A DNA stretch of 64,000 bases from Paenibacillus vietnamensis (GTDB taxonomy: Bacteria > Bacillota > Bacilli > Paenibacillales > Paenibacillaceae): positions 1-64,000 of the forward strand of contig NZ_JAHMHW010000008.1 in NCBI RefSeq assembly GCF_020169515.1, in the 5' to 3' direction. The notes under the pieces were generated by a model. It was not told where the DNA came from and did no database searches. It saw nothing but the letters and a program-made list of their open reading frames with translations. This document shows, piece after piece, positions 50,693 through 59,794 of this stretch (the first letter of the stretch is position 1; every line of letters starts with the position of its first letter). Position numbers and translations under genes: made by a program.

Positions 50693-51537
50693 TCAGGATC
50701 TGCCATACCTTGTGGAAGAGTGCGATTGCCCCGGGACCGTTCGTAATGCTCGGTGCAACCGCGTTAGCTTTCCTTATCGCCCTTATGCTCGCCGCGCCGT
50801 GGCTTGCGCCTCACGACCCGCTGGTGGTGCAAATGGCGGACCGGCTTCAGCCGCCAAGCCTGACCTATCCGCTCGGGACGGACCATATGGGGCGCTGCGT
50901 CCTCTCGAGGCTGCTGCTCGGCATGCAATCGACGCTCGGCGTTGCGCTGCTTGTTATGGTTACGGTGGCGCTGATCGGAGTGCCGCTCGGCATGTTATCG
51001 GGCTATATCGGAGGCCGGCTGGACAGCTTTCTTATGCGGGTACTGGATGGGGCAGGCGCATTGCCGGAGTTTGTGGTCGCGATCGCGACGGCCGGCTTTC
51101 TCGGCCCGAGCCTCGGCAATCTGCTTGTTGCCATCGTCTGGGTGAAGTGGATCGGCTATGCGCGTACGGCGCGCGGCGTGGTGCTCTCCGAGCGGAAAAA
51201 AGAATATATCCAGGCAGCGCAGACAGCCGGGAGCGGCACCTGGACTGTGCTTCGCCGCCACTTGGTGCGCCAAGTGTTATCGCCGGTGCTCGTCATTGGC
51301 GCGCTAGATGTCGGCAAAATTATGCTGATCATTTCCATGATGTCGTATTTGGGGCTGGGCGCCCAGCCGCCTGCGCCGGAATGGGGCGCAATGCTTAATG
51401 AGGGAAGGCCGTATTTTCAGACGGAGCCCCAGCTGATGCTGTATCCCGGTCTCGCGATCTGCCTCGCGGCGGCATGCTTCAATCTGATCGGGGAAGGCCT
51501 GAGGGATCGGCTCGACAAACGGGGAGGACTGAGATGA
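50689..51537 (+). CDS. cntC: Metallophore ABC transporter permease CntC (282 aa)
   Basis: A DppC/NikC-type permease with an N-terminal helix, the LGTDHMGRCVLSRLLLGMQS motif typical of the family, and the cytoplasmic loop YIQAAQTAGSGTWTVLRRHL that docks on the ATPases. It overlaps both neighbours by 4 nt, so translation of B, C and F is coupled. Confidence 0.9.
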   Translation: MIRICHTLWKSAIAPGPFVMLGATALAFLIALMLAAPWLAPHDPLVVQMADRLQPPSLTYPLGTDHMGRCVLSRLLLGMQSTLGVALLVMVTVALIGVPLGMLSGYIGGRLDSFLMRVLDGAGALPEFVVAIATAGFLGPSLGNLLVAIVWVKWIGYARTARGVVLSERKKEYIQAAQTAGSGTWTVLRRHLVRQVLSPVLVIGALDVGKIMLIISMMSYLGLGAQPPAPEWGAMLNEGRPYFQTEPQLMLYPGLAICLAAACFNLIGEGLRDRLDKRGGLR

Positions 51538-52313
51538 AGCCATTGCTGACGGTGAAAGGTCTTGTGAGAAGCTACAGGGACGGAAAAACGGTTGTTCCGT
51601 CCGTGAAGGGGGTATCGTTCACGATAGGCGAAGGGGAGTGCGTCGGACTTGTCGGAGAAAGCGGAAGCGGAAAAAGCACGGTCGGCCGCTTGCTGCTCGC
51701 GCTCGAAAAGCCGGATCAGGGCGAGGTGCTGTGGCAGGGAGAGCCGTTAACGGCTCTCGGCAGCCGCGCTATGCGTCAAATAAGAAGGCAAGTACAGGTC
51801 GTCTTTCAGGACCCGGCCGCCGCGCTGAACGACCGGCTGCCTGTATGGCGTTCCGTCATGGAGCCTCTCGATAACTATCCGGACGTCTGCCCGTTCTTCC
51901 TTGCCGGCGTGCGTCAAAGCCGAAAAGCCTGCGCAGCTAAATTGTTCGAAATGGTCGGGCTTCAGCAGGAGCAGCTGGATCGGTATCCGCATGAGCTGAG
52001 CGGCGGGCAGCAGCAGCGGGTTTGCCTCGCGAGAGGCATCAGCCTCGGTCCGAAGCTGCTAATTTGCGACGAGCCGACGTCCGGCCTTGATGTGACGGTT
52101 CAAGCGGGAGTATTAAAGCTGCTCAAAAGGCTGCAGCGCGAGCTGGGCATGTCTTATTTGTTTATTTCGCATGACATCGCTGCGGTGATGCAGATGAGCG
52201 ACCGGATTCTCGTGATGAGGGACGGGCGGATCGTCGACCGTTTTGCAAGCGGTTGTATGTTTAATTCATCGCGGCATGCTTATACGAAAATGCTCGTCAT
52301 GGCCTCGCAATAG
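51534..52313 (+). CDS. cntF: Metallophore ABC transporter ATPase CntF-type (259 aa)
   Basis: A DppF/OppF-like ATPase: Walker A GESGSGKST, Q loop, signature LSGGQQQRVCLAR, Walker B LLICDEPTSGLDV and the switch histidine in FISHDIAAVM. The ATG overlaps the cntC stop. In S. aureus the two ATPase genes are adjacent; here the other one is at the far end of the operon. Confidence 0.88.
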   Translation: MKPLLTVKGLVRSYRDGKTVVPSVKGVSFTIGEGECVGLVGESGSGKSTVGRLLLALEKPDQGEVLWQGEPLTALGSRAMRQIRRQVQVVFQDPAAALNDRLPVWRSVMEPLDNYPDVCPFFLAGVRQSRKACAAKLFEMVGLQQEQLDRYPHELSGGQQQRVCLARGISLGPKLLICDEPTSGLDVTVQAGVLKLLKRLQRELGMSYLFISHDIAAVMQMSDRILVMRDGRIVDRFASGCMFNSSRHAYTKMLVMASQ

Positions 52314-52333
52314 AGGGATGGAGGTCGTAACCG

Positions 52334-53524
52334 ATGATAACGAACAAAGCTGTTTCTATGCCGTTTCTTCGTTTATATGCGCTTGCGTTTTTGTTTTTTA
52401 GCGCCAATTCGATTCTGAACGTCATCGTGCCGCTTCGGAGCGAAGCGCTCGGTGCGAGCAACGGCCAAATCGGATGGATTATGGGTGCCTATATGTTCAC
52501 CTGCATGTTTTTCCGGCCGTGGGCCGGCCACCTCATTCGCAAGTATGGTCCGGTTACCGTACTCCGGTGCCTGCTCGTCGTGAACGGCTTGGCTCTGGTC
52601 ATGTATGCCTTTTCCGGCTTGGAGGGGTATTTTGCCGCGCGCGTCGTTCAGGGGATCTGCACCGCATTCTTCTCTATGTCGCTTCAGCTGGGAATTATCG
52701 ACTCGCTGCCGGAGGAGCAGCGCGCTCAAGGGCTATCGATGTATTCGCTGTTTACATACATGCCTACGATTGTAGGTCCGCTGCTTGCGATCGGGATTTG
52801 GGACTGGGGAGGCATAAGCGCTTTTACATTCGCAATGATTATGATTGCGCTCGTAACGGGGACGTTCGGGTACAGCGTTCCCATGCAATCCGGGAGGCAG
52901 GCGGAAAAGGTGCCCGCGGCGCAGGAGGGGATTGGAAGCGGATTTAGACAGCTCGCGGCCAATCGGCCGTTACTGGTCTGCAGCTCGCTGATGCTGCTTG
53001 CATCGGCCGTGTTTGGAGCCGTCACCGCGTTCATTCCGTTATATGCCCGGCAAATCGCTTATGGCTATGCAGGGTTTTACTTGATGCTTCAGGCGTTCAC
53101 TGTGGTGGCCGCGCGTTTCACGCTCGGGAAGCGAATTCCTTCGGATGGAAGGTGGCACCCCCGTTTTGTCGGCAGCCTCTGTTTATTCGCCGCTGCGGGT
53201 GCAGGGCTGCTGTCGTTATCGCAGACTGCGGGTCCGGTACTCTTTTATGCTGCGGCGGTGCTGCTTGGTTTGGCCCAAGCGCTGCTGTACCCGACATTGA
53301 CTTCCTATTTGACGTTTGCGCTTCCGGCTGCCTCGCGGAATGTGCTCATCGGATTGTTTATTGCGACAGCCGACCTCGGCATCGCAATGGGCGGCATGGC
53401 GATGGGCCCGGTTGCCGACAAATTCTCTTACAGTACGATGTACGCGGCATGCGCCGTATTGGCCGCTTTCGCCGTTTGTGCTGCATGGATAAGCCGAATG
53501 AAACGGACGGAGGGAAATTCATGA
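52334..53524 (+). CDS. cntE: MFS exporter, probable metallophore efflux CntE (396 aa)
   Basis: A twelve-helix major facilitator transporter with the motif-A-like loop GHLIRKYGPVTVLR between helices 2 and 3. Its position inside the biosynthesis/uptake operon and the overlap (ATGA) with cntL support the CntE role: export of the newly made metallophore. Sequence alone identifies only the MFS family. Confidence 0.85.
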   Translation: MITNKAVSMPFLRLYALAFLFFSANSILNVIVPLRSEALGASNGQIGWIMGAYMFTCMFFRPWAGHLIRKYGPVTVLRCLLVVNGLALVMYAFSGLEGYFAARVVQGICTAFFSMSLQLGIIDSLPEEQRAQGLSMYSLFTYMPTIVGPLLAIGIWDWGGISAFTFAMIMIALVTGTFGYSVPMQSGRQAEKVPAAQEGIGSGFRQLAANRPLLVCSSLMLLASAVFGAVTAFIPLYARQIAYGYAGFYLMLQAFTVVAARFTLGKRIPSDGRWHPRFVGSLCLFAAAGAGLLSLSQTAGPVLFYAAAVLLGLAQALLYPTLTSYLTFALPAASRNVLIGLFIATADLGIAMGGMAMGPVADKFSYSTMYAACAVLAAFAVCAAWISRMKRTEGNS

Positions 53525-54336
53525 AAAGCAAATATTCGCTGCTGCTTGCTTTGCAATCGTTTGATTATGAAATTACCCGTTTGTGCAGCTACGCAAAAGA
53601 ATGCGAGGACTGCTACGAACTGCTGCAAGTCAAATTGGATGATCTTTGCCGTTATATTATGTGCGAAGGAAACGATCTTGTCTGGAAGCGATGGGGGGAG
53701 CATCCGGAAATCAGGAGGCACGGCGAGCAGCTCCGTTCCACGAGCAATCAGGCGCTTTGCGAGCTGGAAAAGCATCAGTCGATGCGGCTGCTTGAGCGAA
53801 AGGAGAGCTTAACCGAATATTTGGCGATGCTCTCGGCATCGGTAAAACGGGAGCTTCGCGATTATGAGCTTCATTCCGGCTCCCGTGTGCTGTTTGTCGG
53901 TTCGGGCGCGCTCCCCCTGTCCGCTTTGACCATTGCCCGGGAAACGGGGGCCGAGGTGTTATGCCTTGATATTGACGAAGAAGCGGTGCGAATCGGCAGC
54001 ATGGTGGCCGAAGCCGGGGGCTTGCGGGATCGGGTGCGATTTTCAGGGAGTTATGTGGAGGGGTTGGCCTTCGCCGAGCAAGCTACCCATGTAATCGTCG
54101 CTTCTTTAGTCGAAAGCAAGCATGAGGTTTTGAAGACGTTTAGACCCGCGATCCGATCGGACGCAGCGGTTATTTTGAGGTATGGCCACGGGTTGAAGTC
54201 GGTTTTTAATTATCCGCTGGACGGGGACTTTGGCACCGATTGGCATACCGCTTCCTTTGGCAGAAGCGATTGCGTGTACGATACGGTCATGCTTAAAGCC
54301 AAATCGGGCGGCAGGAGTGAGGTGCGCAGCGGATGA
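53521..54336 (+). CDS. cntL: Nicotianamine synthase-like enzyme CntL (271 aa)
   Basis: A SAM-dependent enzyme that transfers the aminobutyrate part of SAM to histidine in opine-metallophore synthesis. After a helical N-terminal domain of about 120 residues comes the SAM-binding glycine loop VLFVGSGALPLSALTIA (about residues 123-139), the acidic end of strand 2 in VLCLDIDEEAVRIG, and a motif at HVIVASLVE, all as in the nicotianamine synthase family. It overlaps both cntE and cntM by 4 nt. No CntK is present, so the substrate is likely L-histidine, as in Pseudomonas. Confidence 0.9.
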   Translation: MKSKYSLLLALQSFDYEITRLCSYAKECEDCYELLQVKLDDLCRYIMCEGNDLVWKRWGEHPEIRRHGEQLRSTSNQALCELEKHQSMRLLERKESLTEYLAMLSASVKRELRDYELHSGSRVLFVGSGALPLSALTIARETGAEVLCLDIDEEAVRIGSMVAEAGGLRDRVRFSGSYVEGLAFAEQATHVIVASLVESKHEVLKTFRPAIRSDAAVILRYGHGLKSVFNYPLDGDFGTDWHTASFGRSDCVYDTVMLKAKSGGRSEVRSG

Positions 54337-55676
54337 AGGGCTTTTACGAGGCTACTCCCTTCGGCAATACGCTGATTATAGGTGCGGGACCGGCAGGGAT
54401 TCACGCCGCGGTTGACTGGAGCCGTGTGTCCGGCCGCCTCGGCTTGTTGAACCGGAAGGGACGGCATGCGGATCGGGTGAAGGAAGCTCTGCAAGAGAGG
54501 GAGTTCCATTTGGCCTGCGAGGTGAGCGTGGCAGGAAAAAGGCATTTATCCGGTACTGCCAAGGTGGACCGGTTCTACGAGGGATACCAGGAGCTGGACG
54601 ATATTTGGCATACCGTCGTCATTTGCACCCCTAGCGACCGGTATGCGGAGGTCATCGTCAGCCTTAGGCTGGAGAAGCTGCGGGAGGTCAAAAGGGTAAT
54701 TTTGCTCTCTCCGGGCATAGGCTCGGGCGCCTGGGTCCGCAGCCTGCTTGGGGGCGACAGCGGGCGGATCGAAGTAGTCAGCTTTTCTACTTATTATGCC
54801 GCATCGAAATTCTCGCCGGATCCGGGGTCGATGTTAAAGCCGGTTGTAAAAGGAATGAAGCGCAGAGTTTATATAGGCTCCGGAAGTCCCCACAGTCCCG
54901 CTTGCCAAACCATAAAAGCGCTGCTGGAAACGATAGGCGTCGATTGTATAATCGCCGGTTCGCCGCTGGAAGCGGAAAGCCGCAGCATTACGACTTACGT
55001 ACACCCTCCCTTTTTCATGAGCGAGTTTTCGCTGGAGGAGATTTTTTCCCGCAGCAGCTCCAAAAAATCGATGTATAAGCTGTACCCGGAGGGCCCCATC
55101 ACGCCTCTTGCGATCCGGACGATGGTGCTGCTGTGGAAGGAAATAACGCGGGTAATGAAACGGTTCAAGGTTCAGCCGCTGAATTTGTTGAAATTTCTTA
55201 ATGACGACAATTACCCGGTGTGCGAACAGAGTATCGGCAGAGAAGAGATCGAACGTTTTCCGGATCTGGAGCAGCATAGACAGGAGTATTTGTTATACGT
55301 CCGGTATGCTTCGTTGCTGATTGATCCCTTCTCAGAGCCGGATGAGCAGGGCAGCTATTTTGACTTTTCCGCCGTTCCGTTCAAGCAGGTGTCAATGGAC
55401 AAGGACGGCTGCTGGACGATCCCGCGGATTCCGTTTGAGGATTACCGGAAACTGAAATTGCTCTTCGAGCTGGGACAACGATTAGGTGTCCGCATGCCGC
55501 AATCGCAGGAGCTGCTTGAACGGTTTGAGCGGATACGGCATGCATTTGTCAAAGAGCAAGGCGCAAACCGGTTTCGTCCGGAATGGTTCGAGGATCACAC
55601 GAAGGCTCAGGCGGACGCCATTTTTGATACCGTGAATCCAGAGGGGGGTAAGCATGTTTTTCGTAAAACGACATAG
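54333..55676 (+). CDS. cntM: Opine metallophore dehydrogenase CntM (447 aa)
   Basis: An opine dehydrogenase that joins the CntL product to a 2-oxo acid with NAD(P)H. The Rossmann motif is LIIGAGPAGIHAA (residues 14-26); Arg41 in LLNRKG lines up with the Arg reported to favour NADPH. Strongly conserved family segments are YVHPPFFMSEFSLEEIF, KLYPEGPITPLAIR and YFDFSAVPFKQV. In FSTYYAAS (151-158), Ala157 lines up, by my unaided alignment, with Asp150 of S. aureus CntM. Ala there is reported to permit 2-oxoglutarate use. The end overlaps cntD. Confidence 0.92.
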   Translation: MKGFYEATPFGNTLIIGAGPAGIHAAVDWSRVSGRLGLLNRKGRHADRVKEALQEREFHLACEVSVAGKRHLSGTAKVDRFYEGYQELDDIWHTVVICTPSDRYAEVIVSLRLEKLREVKRVILLSPGIGSGAWVRSLLGGDSGRIEVVSFSTYYAASKFSPDPGSMLKPVVKGMKRRVYIGSGSPHSPACQTIKALLETIGVDCIIAGSPLEAESRSITTYVHPPFFMSEFSLEEIFSRSSSKKSMYKLYPEGPITPLAIRTMVLLWKEITRVMKRFKVQPLNLLKFLNDDNYPVCEQSIGREEIERFPDLEQHRQEYLLYVRYASLLIDPFSEPDEQGSYFDFSAVPFKQVSMDKDGCWTIPRIPFEDYRKLKLLFELGQRLGVRMPQSQELLERFERIRHAFVKEQGANRFRPEWFEDHTKAQADAIFDTVNPEGGKHVFRKTT

Positions 55677-56529
55677 CCGGCCGCATCGGCAAGGGGGCGA
55701 TTCCGAACGGTCCGGGGTTGTTTTGAGCGTCAAAAACTTGAAGATCGAGACGGCCGGCCGGAATCGGCCGCGCGCCGTATTGGTTCAGGATGTGTCGTTC
55801 GATATCCAACAAGGCGAAATGCTTGCCCTGGCCGGGGAAAGCGGGAGCGGTAAAAGCTTAACGGCAGCCGCGGTCAGCGGTATCTTGCCCAACGCTTTGC
55901 AGGCATCCGGGGAACTGTTTTTTCACAACCGGCAGGTACACGAATGGGATGACAAAAGAAGGAGACGGCTGCTTGGCAAAGAAATCGGATGGGTGTTTCA
56001 AGATTATCAGGGGAGCCTGACTCCGTTTATGAAAGTGGGCGCACAGCTGGCGGAAACGGCGCTCACCCACAAACGTTTATCGGGAAAGGAAGCGAAGCGG
56101 CTCGTGCTTGGCTGGTTGGACCGGGTAGGCTTGCACCCGGAGCGAACGTACGGCAGCTACCCGTTCCAGCTCAGCGGCGGTCAGCGTCAGCGGGCAGCTT
56201 TGGCTGCGGCGTTATTGCCGCGTCCGTCGCTGCTTATTGCGGATGAACCGACTACCGCGCTTGATGTGCTGACAGGCGAGAGGATGATGGATTTAATAAC
56301 GGAGCTTCAGGCGGAAAGCGGATGCGCCGTGCTGTTTATTACACATGATTTGAGGCATGTATGGCGAAGAGCCGACCGGCTTGCGGTCATGAAGCAGGGG
56401 CGGATTGTAGAAGCGGGAACGGCCGCGGAAATTCGAGTGCGTCCGGTCCATCCCTATACCCGGGAGCTGCTGGAGGCTTGTCCCCGCGTGCCTATGCCTG
56501 AAGGCTGGGCGCGGCCAGAGAGCATGTAA
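55654..56529 (+). CDS. cntD: Metallophore ABC transporter ATPase CntD-type (291 aa)
   Basis: A DppD/NikD-like ATPase: Walker A GESGSGKSLTA, signature LSGGQRQRAALAAALL, Walker B LLIADEPTTALDV and switch region FITHDLRHVW. It has a basic 25-residue N-terminal extension before the first strand, and its start lies inside the cntM end (23-nt overlap) with AGGGGGG upstream. It completes the transporter with CntF but is separated from it by the exporter and biosynthesis genes. Confidence 0.88.
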   Translation: MFFVKRHSRPHRQGGDSERSGVVLSVKNLKIETAGRNRPRAVLVQDVSFDIQQGEMLALAGESGSGKSLTAAAVSGILPNALQASGELFFHNRQVHEWDDKRRRRLLGKEIGWVFQDYQGSLTPFMKVGAQLAETALTHKRLSGKEAKRLVLGWLDRVGLHPERTYGSYPFQLSGGQRQRAALAAALLPRPSLLIADEPTTALDVLTGERMMDLITELQAESGCAVLFITHDLRHVWRRADRLAVMKQGRIVEAGTAAEIRVRPVHPYTRELLEACPRVPMPEGWARPESM

Positions 56530-56531
56530 AC

Positions 56532-56577
56532 AAACAACACCCCGGTTAAGGATGGGCCTTTACCGGGGTGTTGTTTA
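56532..56577 (+). terminator. Strong terminator of the cnt operon
   Basis: AACAACACCCCGGT and ACCGGGGTGTTGTT form a perfect 14-bp stem. The flanking A and T tracts are short (AAACAAAC, then TTTAATG), so it may work in both directions. Confidence 0.85.
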
Positions 56578-56685
56578 ATGGCCGGGAAATGATGATTTCC
56601 GGCCTGCTTCCTTTCTATTTCCCTGTGCCGGCTAGCTGTGCTGTCGGGGAACTTCAACGCCGTCAAGCTATTGCGCTTGATTCCG

Positions 56686-59265
56686 CTAACGATCTACCGG
56701 CATTGGCATCGGCATAACTTCGGGACCGCCCGGATAAGCGATATCCTTACCGCCGGGCTGTGCCGGGTATTGAAGCGTGCCCCGCTCCTTCAGGCTCGCC
56801 ATGTCGCTTGCTTTCAGCATCGAGTCCGACAGCGTGTAAAGCGTGTTGCCCGCATACAAAATGCGGCGGACGGATTTGGTATAGTCGTAGCCGTACTGAC
56901 CGCTTTTGGCGAGATCCTCTGCGCTTAGATGCGAAATGCGTCCGCGCAGCTGGAAGCCGTTCCGCAAATCCAGGCGATAGACGTAAGCGCCTTGGTGCGT
57001 GAACTCGCCGTAAGCAGGGAAGCCGCCGAATTCCGGCTTTTCCTTGCTCTTGATCTCGTGAAGCTCTACCGGGAACGCGAGCAGCCCTTTTTCTTTTGAG
57101 AATAGCAGCGCCTTATGGTCATACAGCAGCTCGGAATGCGTGCCGCGGTCGCCGATGATTTCTTTGAACTTTTCCTTCGGCTTGCTGACGTCCGACACGT
57201 CGAACAGTGCGATTTTCAAGCCTTGGTAAAAAGCCATCGTTTCGTCAGGTCCCGCTCCTTTGGAAGATACCTCCACAGTTTCCTTGCCGAACCCGATGAT
57301 GTGCTTTTCGTCGTACGGATGCAGATAATCGCTGTAGCCCGGAATTTTCAGCTGCCCGAGTACGGAAGGTTTAGCCGGGTTGCTGACGTCAATCGCGAAC
57401 AGAGGATCTACGGTGCGGAACGTGACCATGTAAGCGCGGCTGCCCATGAACCGGACCGAGTAAATGTGCTCGCCAGGCGCAAGCCCTTCAAGCTTGCCGA
57501 TCGTATCGAGCTTTTCGTCCAGGATGTACAGATTGTTCAGAGAAGTCACTTCGCCGTTGGCACGCGAGCCGGTATTCGTGACCGCAATCCGGAAGTAGCC
57601 GAGATGCTCATCCATCGAAAACTGGTTAAGCGGCGTACCCGGTACCGAGCCCGAGCCGATATATACGGTGTTCCCCTGGTCGAGACGAAATTTATGGATA
57701 TGTGTCTCTTGCATATAGCTGTTGCCGTCAGCTTTGAAGCTGGGAACGGCAACGTACAGATTTTTCTCTGAGGCGTAGACGGTCTGGCCGGACCCGAGAT
57801 AGCCGGACACCTGCAGCGGCTGCTGTTCCGCGTCCAGATCAAGCGCCCCTACAAGCAGCATGCTGCTGTCCGAGGACTCCGGAAAATAACGGATGTCATC
57901 GAGCGGAAGCGTCTGAAGCTCGCCGGACACCGCGGAGTCGCGGTAGACCGGCTCGACGGAGCGGACTAACGCTTCGCTGTCGGCTTTGCCGCCGCCTTTC
58001 GTATCGTACAGTCCATATGAATAGTTATATTTATTCGTGATGACGTATAGGGCGCTGCCGATTTTACGCGAGGACATGTAGCTGCCTTCCTGTTCGGTTT
58101 CGCGTTTCAATGCCGGCTTGCCGGACTCGGACAGTTCGTAGACCAGCGTTTTCACGGTAGAGCGTGTCGGCACCGGCATCCAGATTCCCATTTTCGCATC
58201 GGCAGGGGGCACGGCCTCGACGGCAATAATTGAGCTCACAGCTGTATCCCCTGGGCTTTCAGCGCCTCCTGTCGAGCCGGATAAGCTTGCGCCTGAGGCA
58301 GCCTGGCTATTTGAGTCAGGAACGGTACCCGAAGGTCCGGAGCCGGCGGATCCATCGCTCGAAGCTGCCGAGCCGCTGTCTTCAGCCGTCGTACCTGCCG
58401 GCGGGTTTTGTGACAGCTGCTCATGCTGTTCTCCGATGACGATCAGCCGTTTGCCGTCCACATACAATTCCCGCGGGTAGAAACCGGCTTTCTGGTCATA
58501 GTCGAGCTTGGCTGCAAGGGCGGGTTTCGCCGGATCGGAAATATCGGTAATAAGCACGCGGGAACCGCTTAGTTGATAAATGAAGCGTCCGTCGGTTTTA
58601 GCCCAATCCGCCTCGTCTACGCCGTTCACTTGTACATTCGTTTGAGAGTAATCTCCGCCACTGCCCGCAGACGGGGCCGAAGGTGCCGCGGAGCCGCTGT
58701 CTGCCGCTTGCGTCGACTCGGCTGCGGCTTTTGATCCAAAATCGAAAAGGGCCGTGCGTGTCTGCCACAGCTCGAGCAGCTTCTCGGCCGAACCGACGGC
58801 CGGAAGCTCGGCGGGATCGCCGATCGACACGACACGCTTCACGCCGTCCCATGTCACGACCGAGCCCAGCGCCTCGGAAATGGCACGAAGCGGCACCATC
58901 GTAACGCCGCCGACCAGGCGCGCCGTCGCGGCCAAGTGCACGGTTTTTCCGTTCGCGGTCATCGTCGCCGATCCGATCGCCAGCGAGGCGCTTCGCTCTT
59001 CGCGCTTCAGCGTCACCGTTTTCCGGCCGTCGCCGTCTTTCCGATAGTCGACCGTTGCACCGAGCGCCTCTGCAATTTCCCTTAAAGGGACAATTGTGGT
59101 TCCCTTCTCGATAAAAGCCGGTGAAGGCAGGGACAGTGCTGCGCCCTTCACTTCAATCCGGATCCCCGCTTGGGCGGCCGCTTCGTTGCTGACCGCTCCT
59201 CCCGCAGCGGGGGCTGTGAGCAGCAGCATAGCTAATAGCAAAGCAACTGCCGATTTTTTGCCCAT
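56686..59265 (-). CDS. Secreted beta-propeller protein with copper-amine-oxidase N-like domain (859 aa)
   Basis: An exported protein with signal peptide (SAVALLLAMLLLTAPAAGG). An N-terminal stalk domain of the Cu_amine_oxidN1 type follows (residues about 35-145), with the repeated TIVPLREIAEALGATV and TMVPLRAISEALGSVV patterns. After a Ser/Ala-rich linker comes a long Beta_propel domain (PF09826-like; QTNVQVNGVDEADWAKTDG, and ISDPAKPALAAKLDYDQKAG opens blade 1). A second Ser/Gly-rich low-complexity insert (about 315-355) interrupts the propeller. Start at 59265 with GAGGAGG upstream; 13 extra upstream codons are rejected. It is probably cell-wall associated; function unknown. Confidence 0.87.
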   Translation of the reverse strand: MGKKSAVALLLAMLLLTAPAAGGAVSNEAAAQAGIRIEVKGAALSLPSPAFIEKGTTIVPLREIAEALGATVDYRKDGDGRKTVTLKREERSASLAIGSATMTANGKTVHLAATARLVGGVTMVPLRAISEALGSVVTWDGVKRVVSIGDPAELPAVGSAEKLLELWQTRTALFDFGSKAAAESTQAADSGSAAPSAPSAGSGGDYSQTNVQVNGVDEADWAKTDGRFIYQLSGSRVLITDISDPAKPALAAKLDYDQKAGFYPRELYVDGKRLIVIGEQHEQLSQNPPAGTTAEDSGSAASSDGSAGSGPSGTVPDSNSQAASGASLSGSTGGAESPGDTAVSSIIAVEAVPPADAKMGIWMPVPTRSTVKTLVYELSESGKPALKRETEQEGSYMSSRKIGSALYVITNKYNYSYGLYDTKGGGKADSEALVRSVEPVYRDSAVSGELQTLPLDDIRYFPESSDSSMLLVGALDLDAEQQPLQVSGYLGSGQTVYASEKNLYVAVPSFKADGNSYMQETHIHKFRLDQGNTVYIGSGSVPGTPLNQFSMDEHLGYFRIAVTNTGSRANGEVTSLNNLYILDEKLDTIGKLEGLAPGEHIYSVRFMGSRAYMVTFRTVDPLFAIDVSNPAKPSVLGQLKIPGYSDYLHPYDEKHIIGFGKETVEVSSKGAGPDETMAFYQGLKIALFDVSDVSKPKEKFKEIIGDRGTHSELLYDHKALLFSKEKGLLAFPVELHEIKSKEKPEFGGFPAYGEFTHQGAYVYRLDLRNGFQLRGRISHLSAEDLAKSGQYGYDYTKSVRRILYAGNTLYTLSDSMLKASDMASLKERGTLQYPAQPGGKDIAYPGGPEVMPMPMPVDR

Positions 59266-59436
59266 CTGAATCGCCTCCTCATCATTATTGGTTAGTCCCC
59301 TCACGTTTCTCCATCCCGTTACCCTTCTAAACGAGGTGTCTGCGCCAATAGTTGCGGACCGGCTGCGAGCATGTGAAAAATATTAGCAACTCAGCCGCGC
59401 CCCGCGACTGTGCCGCACCAACTGACGCCGAAGTGG

Positions 59437-59765
59437 AACAACGCTAAAAACTATCGTTGTTCCGCCAAAACTAGCTGCCCGGCCGAGAAGAGCGATAGAA
59501 ATTATCGCTAATCGGCCCAACTCCCGCCGCCACCGTCTCACCAATTAGCCGTCGGGCTGGAACAACGCTAAAAACTATCGTTGTTCCGCCAAACCTAGCT
59601 GCCCGGCCGAGAAGAGCGATAGAAATTATCGCTAATCACCTCACCGCCCACCGCCACCGTCTCACCAATTAGCCGTCGGGCTGAAACAACGCTAAAAACT
59701 ATCGTTGTTCCGCCAAAACTAGCTGCCCCGCTGAAAAGGGGATAGAAATTATCGCTAATCGCCTC
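59437..59765. repeat. Three tandem 124-bp repeats, each with two hairpins
   Basis: Near-identical units start at 59437, 59561 and 59685 (period 124 nt). Each holds two inverted repeats: AACAACG-CTAAAAACTAT-CGTTGTT and AGCGATA-GAAA-TTATCGCT; the last unit is slightly altered (GGGGATAG). Diverged partial units flank them, from about 59340 to 59790. No reading frame spans them. Confidence 0.88.
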
Positions 59766-59794
59766 ACCCCCCACCGCAACCGCCGCCTCACAAA

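Noticed and set aside
59437..59765. The 124-bp tandem array considered as a CRISPR.
   Set aside because: Units are too long, whole units including linkers repeat, only three copies exist, and no cas genes are nearby.
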